NCBI GenBank assembly: GCA_963580285.1
Contig: OY757014.1
Location: 18,826,088 to 18,890,087 of the forward strand
DNA length: 64,000 bases
Direction: 5' to 3'
Source of the DNA: Lucinisca nassula
Lineage: Eukaryota; Mollusca; Bivalvia; Lucinida; Lucinidae
Part shown: in pieces, positions 42,640 to 51,552 of the stretch
Position numbering within the stretch: the first letter of the stretch is position 1
Layout of the letters: each line of letters begins with the position of its first letter
Translations under genes and position numbers: made by a program
Notes under the pieces: model-generated
What the model was told of the DNA's origin: nothing
The model's input: only the letters and a program-made list of their open reading frames with translations
Databases searched by the model: none

Positions 42640-43995
42640 CTGGTGGCCATTTTGTTAACTGGAGCTGCACAGTATCAGCAATTTTGGTAGAGGGTCACCA
42701 AACGAACATTCCTGTGAAATAATTTCAAAATCCATCCACTGGTTAGGGAGAAGAAGTCCTTTAAAGGTTTTTCTATTTTTAGCTCTGGCAGCCATTTTGT
42801 TCACCCGAGCGTAACGGTTTGAAAATTTTGGTAGAGGGTCACCCAAGGAACATTTCAGTGAAATAATTTCAAAATCCATCCACTGGTTAAGGAGAAAAAG
42901 TCGTTTAAAGGTTATTCTATTTTTAGCACTGGTGGCCATCTTGTTCACCCGAGCGGAATGGTTTGAGCAATTTTGGTAGAGGGTCACCCAAGGAACATTC
43001 CTGTGAAGTAATTTCAAAATCCATCCACTAGTTAAGGAGAAGAAGTCGTTTAAAAGTTTTTCTATTTTTAGCTCTGGTGGCCATCTTGTTCACCCGAACG
43101 GAACGGTTTGAGCAATTTTGGTAGAGGGTCACCCAAGGAACATTCCTGTGAAGTAATTTCGAAATCCATCCATTGGTTAAGGAGAAGAAGTCCTTTAAAG
43201 GTTTTTCTATTTTTAGCACTGGCAGCCATCTTGTTCACCCGAGTGGAACGGTTTGAGCAATTTTGGTAGAGGGTCACCCAAGAAACATTCCAGTGAAATA
43301 ATTTCAAAATCCATCCACTGGTTAAGGAGAAAAAGTCGTTTAAAGGATTTTCTTTTTTTAGCTTTGGTGGCCATCTTGTTCACCCGAGCGGAACGGTTTG
43401 AGCAATTTTGGTAGAGGGTCACCCAAGGAACATTCCTGTGAAGTAATTTCAAAATCCATCCACCAGTTAAGGAGAAGAAGTCGTTTAAAGGTTTTTCTAT
43501 TTTTAGCTCTGGCGGCCATCTTGTTCACCCGAGCAGAACGGTTTGAGCAATTTTGGTAGAGGGTCACCCAAGAAACATTCCTTTGAAGTAATTTTGAAAT
43601 CCATCAATTGGTTAAGGAGAAGAAGTCCTTTAAAGGTTTTTCTATTTTTAGCTCTGGCGGCCATTTTGTTCACCCGAGCGAAACGATTTGAGCAATTTTA
43701 GTAGAGGGGCACCCAAGGAACATTCCTGTGCAATAATTTCAAAATCCATCCACTGGTTAAGGAGAAGAAGTCGTTTAAAGGTTTTTCTATTTTTAGCTCT
43801 GGCGGCCATTTTGTTCACCCGAGCGGAATGGTTTGAGCAATTTTGTTAGAAGGTCATCCAAGGAACATTCCTGTGAAATAATTTCAAAATCCATCCACTG
43901 GTTAAGCAGGAGAAGTCGTTTAAAGGTTTTTCTATTTTTAGCTCTGGCGGAACAATTTGAGCAATTTTGGTAGAGGATCACCCAAGGAGCATTCC
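42640..43995. repeat. Minisatellite type 2, 145 bp, nine to ten units
   Basis: Units carry AATCCATCCACTGGTTAAGG, GTCGTTTAAAGGTTTTTCTA, GGCCATCTTGTTCACCCGAG and GGTAGAGGGTCACCCAAGGA. Units are highly alike, so amplification is recent. The chain of minus frames with NQWMDFEIISQECSLGDPLP is a translation of the unit, open because 145 is not a multiple of 3 and the frame shifts each unit. Confidence 0.9.
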
Positions 43996-44159
43996 TGTGA
44001 AATTAGATCAAAATCTGTCCAGCAGTTTTGGAGAAGAAGTTGTTTAAAGCAAAAGTTGACGACGGACGCACGGACGCACGGACGACGGACGATGGACGAC
44101 GGACAAAGACCGATCCCAAAAGCTCACCTTGAGCACTTTGTGCTCAGGTGAGCTAAAAA

Positions 44160-44990
44160 TAACAATTTTCTTTTATCAATTTCACCTACCAAAGACCCCA
44201 TACCCAACAATGATTGACACATAACAGAACATGTATTCATTGGTAGGCATTGGATCTTTTTTAAGCAATAATGGTGAAAGACTTCTATTTCCTTCACATT
44301 AGTTTTGTGTCATATTATGCCACATTTCACACCCATATAAAAAGGTTGGTAGAACTACAGAACAATAAAGTTTGATACTTGAAGACGGGTTCATTGAGAT
44401 CTGAGTTTTGGAAGCAAATCCAAAAGTAGAATGAAAGACTGCTCTCCCCTTTCGACAGGCATCTTCAATAGCAATATCAGGTTTTAAATTTGATGACATT
44501 GAAATTCCTACATGTTTGGCAGCACTAACAACTTCAAGAGGTTGAGCATTTAATTTCCATTTAAAATGTTGTGGTATATCCCTTCTTGATGTTGTTATTG
44601 TCATAATAAAACTTTTTGAATGGCTTATCTGCAACAGCCACTTTTTAACATAGTTTTGCGCAATTACAATCATTTTTTATAAATTTATAGATGTCATGGC
44701 AATGAGGGAGATATCATCAGCCAGTGTTGGGTTGCCTGCTTTGATATCACATATAACTGTTCCAAGATTGCTTGTTTCAAGTTCTTCAAGCAGGCTATCA
44801 ATAAAAATTAGAAATAGTAATGATGATAATACACCACCTTGTCTTACTCCATTTCTAATATTAAAAGGATTTGATCTTGCACCAGAAATGAACTTGACCA
44901 TTTGGGTGAAAGCTAGGGTTGTCGCGTTGACAAACATACAGATGGATGAACAGATGGAAAATCGGACGCCTATATCGCGCCATGCCAATA
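44160..44990 (-). pseudogene. LINE reverse transcriptase part, broken
   Basis: On the minus strand the frame 45030-44677 contains RNGVRQGGVLSSLLFLIFID and LADDISLIA. These are the palm motifs, with the ADD catalytic pair, of a non-LTR reverse transcriptase. A stop near 44676 separates it from 44673-44299, which carries HVGISMSSNLKPDIAIEDAC and VVLPTFLYGCEMW, usual for the region after the palm. After another frame change near 44300 it runs to GEIDKRKLL at the insertion point and continues at 41962. The N-terminus and endonuclease are missing. The clade is not resolved; jockey/CR1/RTE-like. Confidence 0.8.
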
Positions 44991-45050
44991 ATAAACTACA
45001 ACAGAAGAACCACCTTGAAACGGTAAGCAAAATGTTTTTTACTGGGGGAC

Positions 45051-45263
45051 TTAACCCTTATCTTGCTGTTCACGACAACCCCTATCTTTGCAAACAGTGT
45101 AGATCCAGATCAGATGGCTTCTGAAGAAGCCATCTGATCAAGATCTACACTGTTTGGCATTCAGTTTATGAATTTGTGGCAATAACTTACATCAAGTAAT
45201 TTGATTGGCTGAAAGACAGAAATGAGTGTGGCTTATATGAATATTCAGCAAGAGAAGAGTTAA
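45051..45263 (+). mobile_element. TTAA MITE
   Basis: Ends TTAACCCTTATCTTGCTG and CAGCAAGAGAAGAGTTAA, with the hairpin at 45096-45155. Confidence 0.85.
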
Positions 45264-45450
45264 ATAGATTTCATGTGGCCACAATCCCAGGTGTGTAAAC
45301 CCAGATGAGATGCCACAAAAGGCATCATCTCATCAGGTGTTCAAATTTTAGAACACGTATGTATGGAGTTGAGGTGTCTGAATATTTAGGGTAAATTTGG
45401 TACCTCCCTTACTAAAAACTGAGATGTATCCAATCATTTCATTAACCCTT

Positions 45451-45525
45451 CGGCCTCAGTGGCTCAGTCGGATGCGCGTCTGACTGGTGATCAGGAGGAC
45501 GCGGGTTCAACTCCCGCCGGGGTCG
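45451..45525 (+). tRNA. tRNA-like SINE head, anticodon position GGT
   Basis: The acceptor arm CGGCCTC pairs with GGGGTCG. The anticodon stem TCTGA/TCAGG encloses the loop CTGGTGA, putting GGT (threonine) at the anticodon. The T arm GCGGG/CCCGC encloses TTCAACT. It has no CCA and continues into the SINE body, so it is a retroposon promoter and not a working tRNA gene. Confidence 0.7.
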
Positions 45526-45757
45526 GCAACATTCTTTCGTGGAGATTGATCATGAAATCTTTTCTACGGTCATTCTATCCCTTCCGCTGATTCAAGAAGG
45601 GCAGTTGTCAGTTTCTGGCGAAAGAATGTGCACTGTACTGGTTAACCGCTTACGTATAAGCCTGCCCAGGAAAGTGTTGATAGGTAAACTGACCAGCTAA
45701 AAAATGACCTAAATAGTGTTGACTGGGCCGTAAAACTCCAAAACAAACAAACAAACA
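45451..45757 (+). mobile_element. SINE with a complete tRNA-like head, 11 bp target duplication
   Basis: CATTAACCCTT flanks the element (45440-45450 and 45756-45766, overlapping the tail edge). The head folds as a tRNA, the body includes GTGCACTGTACTGGTTAACC and GCCTGCCCAGGAAAGTG, and the tail is AAACAAACAAACAAAC. The body end (AATAGTGTTGACTGGGCCGT) is shared with the AAAC SINE family. Confidence 0.85.
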
Positions 45758-45994
45758 TTAACCCTTCACCCATTTTGTACCAGAAACCCCAAAATGGATA
45801 CCTTGGCAAACAGTGCAGGCCCAGATCAGACGCCGCAGAATGTGGCGTCTGATCAGGGCCTACACTGTTTGCTAAAAATTCAGCCATTTTCCTAATGAAT
45901 TTTGAAGAAAACACAACCTGACACCCCTAAAGTTTGAAATGGGCTCCTGCTATATATAAGGTGGAAGATTCCATTTGGTACAAAAAGGGATAAG
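45758..45994 (-). mobile_element. TTAA MITE, TTTGTACC type
   Basis: Starts TTAACCCTTCACCCATTTTG and TACC, and ends GGTACAAAAAGGGATAAG. The hairpin at 45805-45865 uses CAGACGCCGCA against TGTGGCGTCTGATC. The SINE at 45451 duplicated its first bases. Confidence 0.75.
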
Positions 45995-46021
45995 ATGCCA
46001 CACACACAAAAAATCTGCATC

Positions 46022-46219
46022 TTAAACTGTTACTGCTGCTAGTCTTGCATACTTTCAAAACATATTTTTGAATACAGGCAAACAGTGTGGACTCTGATCA
46101 GACTGCTCCTGGAGGAGCAGTCTGATCTGGGTCCATCTTGTTTGCAAAAATGTCTTCAAACGTTACAAGCAGATGACAAAGCAGACAACAATTGTTTTGA
46201 CTGGCAACTTATGGGTTAA
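46022..46219. mobile_element. TTAA MITE, ATGGGTTAA type
   Basis: TTAAACTGTTACTGCTGC to CAACTTATGGGTTAA, with the hairpin CAGACTGCTCCTGGAGGAGC and AGTCTGATCTGGGTCC. It is related to 63721-63963. Its right TTAA is the left TTAA of the next MITE. Confidence 0.7.
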
Positions 46220-46665
46220 CCCTTAAAGCGCAAAGAAAAATAGCAACAGATTCAATTTTTTTTTCTTTCTATTTTTCCATCATGTGAACAAGTCCGTGAA
46301 ATGAATACCCCCCTAAACCCCACTTTATATAGAGAAAACTGGGGTTTACGGGGGTATACATTATTTTTCTTATTTTTGCTCCAAGACATAGGTTGTGGGT
46401 ACTCGTTAGAAACGCCTCAATGAGGCGGTTCTAACGAGCACCCACAAGCTATGTTTGCAGTATTTATATGAAAAATATCACGATTTTTCCTGAAAAAAGT
46501 AGCCATTTTGGAGATGTGAAAAAATGCCCTATGTCGCACGGGTATGTTATCGTAATGCAGTGCATTCCATTTGAATCATCTGCTTAGCAAATACTTCACA
46601 TAAAATGACAAGCCTTATTTTCTCTAAAAAAATGGAAAAAAAAATCTCTCATTTTAAGGGTTCCA
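46216..46665 (+). mobile_element. Hairpin MITE, fullest copy, TTAACCCTTAAA ends
   Basis: Starts TTAACCCTTAAAGCGC and ends CATTTTAAGGGTTCC. The core has GTGGGTACTCGTTAGAAACG and GGCGGTTCTAACGAGCACCC. The segment ACTGGGGTTTACGGGGGTAT, then ACATTATTTTTCTTA, is the uninterrupted equivalent of the site split at 22335. Confidence 0.75.
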
Positions 46666-47124
46666 TTATGAGACAGCTATAGAAATAGCATATTCAGACT
46701 GACTCTTTGTAAAGGCGGCAAACAATAAGCATTCAATAGCAGAAAAATGATCAAATTTTTCAATTTACCAGAGATGTAAAGAACATGGCTGAGATCACAT
46801 GGATACAGATGGTCTTTGTAATTTTCTTCTTCAGTGAATATGAAGTTAATATCAACCATCACCACTGTCATAATGACGTGAGTGCAACTAATCATGACAT
46901 ACCGTAAATAATAAAAAAAGTATGGAAGTCGGCAGAAAACACATAAGCAAGACATTTTCAGACTGTGCAGGCCTAGATTATATGTGGCGTCTTAACAGGG
47001 CTTTCGGTGTTTGCGAAAAGTTCTGCCATTTTCTGACTAAGTTTCCATAAAAAATTCAACCCGCCACCTCTGAATATTAGAACAAACTCCAACCATAGCA
47101 GGAGGAAGATTCTCTCAGTTCAAC

Positions 47125-47371
47125 TTAACCCACCACAAATCCTACCTTTGCAAACAGTGTAGATCCTGATCAGATGGCTTCTGAAGAAGCCATCAGATCA
47201 GGATCTACAATGTTTGACAGATCAGATGAAGCCATCTGATCAGGATCTACACTGTTTGACATTCAGTTTGTGAATTTGCAGGATTAAATTAAATCAAGTA
47301 ATCTGATTGGCTGAAAGTCAGAAATGGATAACATAACACTACATTACTTATGCAGTGGGGTTAAGGGTTAA
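47125..47371 (+). mobile_element. TTAA MITE with duplicated hairpin arm
   Basis: TTAACCCACCACAAATCC to GGGGTTAAGGGTTAA. CAGATGAAGCCATCTGATCA and GGATCTACACTGTTTGACAT repeat the arm just before them (47196-47265), so the hairpin has three arms. Confidence 0.7.
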
Positions 47372-47614
47372 ATAGGAATTGATGTACCAGTTGGGGTTGA
47401 GGTTGAATTATGACCCTAGATACTGGAGCAAGTGTCCCTGTAATAGGAGAATAAGACAGCTTCTAAAGGCAGGACAAGATGTCTCAGGCTTCCGCTTCTG
47501 TTCTATGAGTTTTACAGGCCAATCAATACTGTTATGGTCATGCCAAACCAGTCTATTTTATCAAATCAGTGTAAAAGAATTTTTGTGTGGGGCTGGGGGT
47601 AGGGTGGGCTAGGG
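47372..47614. other. No feature seen
   Basis: The plus frame 47379-47612 has no splice context or recognisable motif. Sequence near 47580-47620 is G-rich. Confidence 0.4.
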
Positions 47615-47835
47615 GTGGGTGGTTTTACAGCCCTTCCAAGATTATTTCACTTATTTCGAGCTGATAGTTAATGAGGTGGGTTTAAACTGGAGTACCCTGA
47701 GAAAAAAAACCTGAACTTCCATTGCAGAAATTGGCGCCACACATGTAACCTGAGTGAAGCTCGAACCCACAGTGGTGAAAGACCTAACGATTTTGAAAAT
47801 TACGCGTCAGCTCTCTTACCCACTAAGCTACAGAT
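47615..47835 (-). mobile_element. tRNA-like SINE copy
   Basis: GGTTTTACAGCCCTTCCAAG, GAGCTGATAGTTAATGAGGT, CCATTGCAGAAATTGGCGCC and GAAGCTCGAACCCACAGTGG are the inverted body and head of the family at 30565. Confidence 0.65.
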
Positions 47836-47889
47836 GCCCTTATCTTAAACTGTTTGTGTTGTGTTTCTGGGAGCCTTATTGCTCAAAGA

Positions 47890-48270
47890 AACTGCTAGGT
47901 TTAAAGGAGTGGTCCTACTCGCACCACTTTTTTCTGGGCAGGCTTAGACTTAAATGGTTTGGCAGTAATCAAGGTCTGTCTGTTGCAGCTCTGCATGGAA
48001 ACACCGTTCAGTCCATACCATTTCTCCAAGCCCCGATGGGAGTGGAGTCTTAGTGTAAATGGTAAAAATAAGTATCAATGCAGGCACCCAGAGGCTGAGT
48101 AACTCATGGATGATGCAATATAATCCAAATAAGAATTTGAAACCCTGACCATCAGGGCTTGGTGAAATAGATTGGGCTACATGGTGCTTCTCCACCCAGA
48201 GCTGCAATCAACCAAACATTTGAGTACGCAGGTAAACTGTTTAGGAGGTGTAAGCCTCCACATGTCCATA
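47890..48270. mobile_element. Two opposed fragments of the AAAC SINE
   Basis: 47900-48050 is an inverted head half (GGGCAGGCTTAGACTTAAAT, CTCTGCATGGAAACACCGTT, TCCAAGCCCCGATGGG). 48145-48265 is a forward head half (GGGCTTGGTGAAATAGATTG, GGTAAACTGTTTAGGAGGTG). They are oppositely oriented about 100 bp apart. Confidence 0.6.
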
Positions 48271-48313
48271 GAATTGGCCAAACCCATTGTTTGTGCCAAA
48301 CAGTGTTCTTTAC

Positions 48314-48453
48314 CACTAGGCCTCACAATTTGAAACAGCAGGTCAAAGTGAAATTTCTGTGGTAGGTGTTCCTTGTGAAAATGTTTGCTCCAAGTAAGTG
48401 CAACAGATAGCAAGACAGGCAAGTGATCCAAATATGCTTCTTGGTATAGTATA
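48314..48453 (-). CDS. Coding exon of an unrecognised gene (second in the model)
   Basis: Forty-six codons are open on the minus strand, from acceptor GGCCTCAG to donor GTAAAG. It reads ILYQEAYLDHLPVLLSVALT and then WSKHFHKEHLPQKFHFDLLF. The first base completes the codon left by exon 1. The acceptor is imperfect, with other AGs just upstream (GTACAG, GAAAG), but only this one keeps the phase. The text has no repeat relatives in the window, unlike its surroundings. Family unknown. Confidence 0.6.
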
Positions 48454-48666
48454 CTGAGGCCCTGTACCTTTCAGCACAGGAACCAAACTCAGAACTGCAA
48501 TCCAAAACATACTAGAAATGTTTTCAGAAGAAAACGATATACCCCCACCAAAAATATATCTTAAACACCCATTTGACTTTAATACCTAGGTTAAGGTCAC
48601 CAAAATGTAAACAAGCCTTTTTGGCCAAAAACTGGCAGTTTTGGGGCGCCAGTGACCTTGAAAAAA

Positions 48667-50683
48667 CAAGAGGGCCCAGAGGGCCCTGTCTGGGCCCTGA
48701 ATCTCTCACCTGAGTATCAGTGTCTCTAGTGCATTCTTGGCAAAAGGGCTATAATTTGAATAAATTTGGTAGCGGTCCACTAGATAAGGCTTCAGACCAA
48801 AAATCAAAGACCTGGGCCTTCTGGTTTCAGAAAAGAAGATTTTTAAAGGATTTCCCTATATAAGCCTATGTAAAACAACCAGCGGGCCCTGGCGAGTGGG
48901 CATTTTTGGCGCCAGGGCTATAATTTGACCAATCTCATCAGAGGTTCACTAGTTGAAGCTTCACACCAGATATCAAAGACCTGGGCCTTCTGGTTTAGGA
49001 CGAGAAGATTTTTAAAGGTTTTTTTCCTATATATGCCTATGTAAAACTAGTGGGTCCCAGTGCAGGGACATTTTTGGCCTAAAGGCTATAATTTGAACAA
49101 TCTTGGTAGAGGTCCATTAGATGAAGCTTCATAACAAATATCAATGACCTGGGCCTGGCGGTTTCAGAGAAGATTTTCTAAAGATTTTTCCTATATAAGC
49201 CAATGTAAAACCAAAGGGCCCCGGGGTGGGGGCATTTTTGGCCCCAGCACTATAATTTGAACAATCTTGGTAGGGGTCCACTAGATGAAGCTTCATATCA
49301 AATAGCGAAGATCTGGGCCTTGCGGTTTCAAAGAAGAAGATTTTGAAAGATTTTCCCCATATAAGCCCATGTAAAAGCAAAGGGCCCCGGGACGGGGCAT
49401 TTTTGACCCCAGCAATATAAACTGAACAATCTTGGTAGAGAACCACAGAATGAAGCTCAAGAACCAAATATCAAAGATCTGGGCCTTGCGGTTTCAGAGA
49501 AGAAGATTTTTAAAGATTTTCCCTATATAAGCTCATGTAAAACCATAGGGCCCTGGGGCGGGGGCATTTTTGGCCCCAGCACTACAACTTGAACAATCTT
49601 GGTAGGGGTCCACTAGATGAAGCTTCATACCAAATAGCAAAGACCTGGGCCTTGCGGTTTCAGAGAAGAAAATTTTTAAAGATTTTTCCCGATGAAAGCC
49701 CATGTAAAACCAAAGGGGCCCAGAGCGGTGGTAATTTTGGCCCCAGCACTATATTTTGAACAATCTTGGTAGGGGTCCACTAGATGAAGCTTCATACCAA
49801 ATAGCAAAGACCTGGGCCTTGCGGTTTCAGAGAAGAAGATTTTTAAAGATTTTTCCCGATAAAAGCCCATGTAAAACCAAAGGGCCCTGGAGCGGGGGCA
49901 TTTTTCATCCCAGCACTATAATTTGAACAATCTTGGTAAACGTCCACTAGATGAAGCTTCATACCAAATATCAAAGATCAGGGCCTTGCGGTTTCAGAGA
50001 AGAAGGTTTTAAAGGTTTTCCCTATATAATCCGATGTAAAACCAAAGGAACCCGGGTTGGGGGCATTTTTCGCCCCAGCACTATAATTTGAACAATCTTG
50101 GTAAGGGTCCACTAGATGAAGCTTCATACCAAATATCAAAGACCTGGGCCTTGTGGTTTCAGAGAAGAAGATTTTTTAAGTTTTAGGTGAAAAAAATATA
50201 TTTTTGGCTCCTGTGACCTAGATGTGCAATGGACAGTATAAATGTGTGTGCAAAATTTTTAAAGATTTTCCCCATATAAGCCCATGTAAAACCAAAGGGC
50301 CCTGGAGCGGGGGCATTTTTCATCCCAGCACTATAATTTGAACAATCTTGGTAAACATCCACTAGATGAAGCTTCATACCGAATATCAAAGATCAGGGCC
50401 TTGCGGTTTCAGAGAAGAAGGTTTTAAAGGTTTTCCCTATATAATCCTATGTAAAACCAAAGGAACCCGGGTTGGGGGCATTTTTCGCCCCAGCACTATA
50501 ATTTGAACAATCTTGGTAAGGGTCCACTAGATGAAGCTTCATACCAAATATCAATGACCTGGGCCTTGTGGTTTCAGAGAAGAAGATTTTTATAAGTTTT
50601 AGGTGAAAAAAATATATTTTTGGCTCCTGTGACCTAGATGTGCAATGGACAGTATAAATGTGTGTGCAAAATTTAAACAAGAG
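48667..50683 (-). mobile_element. Helitron-like array, CAAGAGGGCCC family, 5-prime end lost
   Basis: The left end CAAGAGGGCCCAGAGGGCCC is the family hairpin, followed by ATCTCTCACCTGAG. About thirteen type 1 units follow. The right side stops without ACG repeats or terminal hairpin where the next element begins (50684). Confidence 0.7.
49840..50671. repeat. 416 bp tandem duplication within the array
   Basis: GATGTGCAATGGACAGTATA occurs at 50221 and 50637, exactly 416 bp apart. The upstream segments (49840-50255 and 50256-50671) are nearly identical through more than two minisatellite units and a unique end piece. This is much younger than the divergence between single units. Confidence 0.85.
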
Positions 50684-50996
50684 GACCAAGATGGTCCTGT
50701 ATCGCGCACCTGAGCTAACAGATTTAAGTTTCAGGAAGTGCCAACCTTCCTAAAGGATTTATTGGAGGACAAGGTGATGACATGGTAAGCATTTTCTGCA
50801 TTCAAGTAGAATATAACTCTACCATAAATCAGCTGACCTCACCGATTTTCAAACTCATTCAAGCTTTTATTCCTGACTTGCTTATATGTAACTTTCAAGT
50901 GACAAGGTCGAAAATCGGCATTTTCAGCAATCAAAGGGACGTAACTCTATCATAAATGGGCCGATTTGGCTGGTTTTCGAACTCATTCCAGTTTTT

Positions 50997-51304
50997 GTTT
51001 GTTTGTTTTTGTTTGCTTGAGGTTTAACGTCCCCGTCAACACTGTAAAGGTCATTTTGGAGACGTTGCTTCCAATTTTGTGGGACTTTTACCCGACATTG
51101 AGATGAAATGACATCTCAAGCCCTGTCGCCCAATGAAACCAATAGAGTTTATTAGCATGGACGGTCCACCTCGCACCGCGGTTCCTGGACAGGCTTAGAT
51201 CCTCTAAGCGGTTTACCAGTACTAGTGTGCGGGCTGGATTCAGCTCTGCGTGGAAGCATCGTGCAGCCCATATATTTCTTCAAGCCCCTATGGGCGGGGG
51301 CGAT
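50997..51304 (-). mobile_element. SINE inside the nested locus, 13 bp target duplication
   Basis: CATTCCAGTTTTT (50984-50996) and CATTCAAGTTTTT (51305-51317) are the flanking copies, one base changed. It has tail, body and head (CCCCTATGGGCGGGGGC) in inverted order. Confidence 0.85.
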
Positions 51305-51552
51305 CATTCAAGTTTTTATCCCAAGCCACCTTACATATAAGTTTCAGAAGATCCAATCAAAACTGAAGGGGCTACGGAGATGATTAGGTCGAAAATCAGC
51401 ATTTTGAGCAATCAAAGGGTCATAACTCTATGATAAATGGGCCGATTTGGCTGGTTTTGAACTCATTCAAGTTTTTATCCCCAGCCACCTTACATATAAG
51501 TTTCAGAAAGATCCAATCAAAACTGAAGGGGTTACGGTGATGACAAGGTAAA

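Larger units (their letters stand above)
41963..44159 (-). mobile_element. Helitron-like element splitting the LINE, exact ends known
   Basis: The left end CAAGAGGGCCATGATGGCCC holds the hairpin beside CTTG on the minus strand, then GCTCACCTGATCC. The right end has GACGCACGGACG repeats and the terminal hairpin GCTCACCTTGAGCAC, GTGCTCAGGTGAGC and TAAAAA. Removing 41963-44159 joins GAAA to TAAC and keeps the LINE frame open, with no target duplication. Two minisatellites fill it. Confidence 0.85.

Noticed and set aside
42655..43981. A chain of overlapping minus-strand frames with repeated NQWMDFEIISQECSLGDPLP text, looking like a repeat protein
   Set aside because: The frames follow a 145 bp minisatellite whose length is not a multiple of three, so the same DNA is read in shifting frames. 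There is no start or splice context.
44696..45124. Plus frame of 142 residues, one of the longest in the window
   Set aside because: It is antisense to the LINE reverse transcriptase, whose motifs are clear on the minus strand, and it runs on into a MITE.
45451..45525. Considered as a functional tRNA-Thr gene
   Set aside because: It continues into a SINE body with an AAAC tail and target duplication, so it is a retroposon head.
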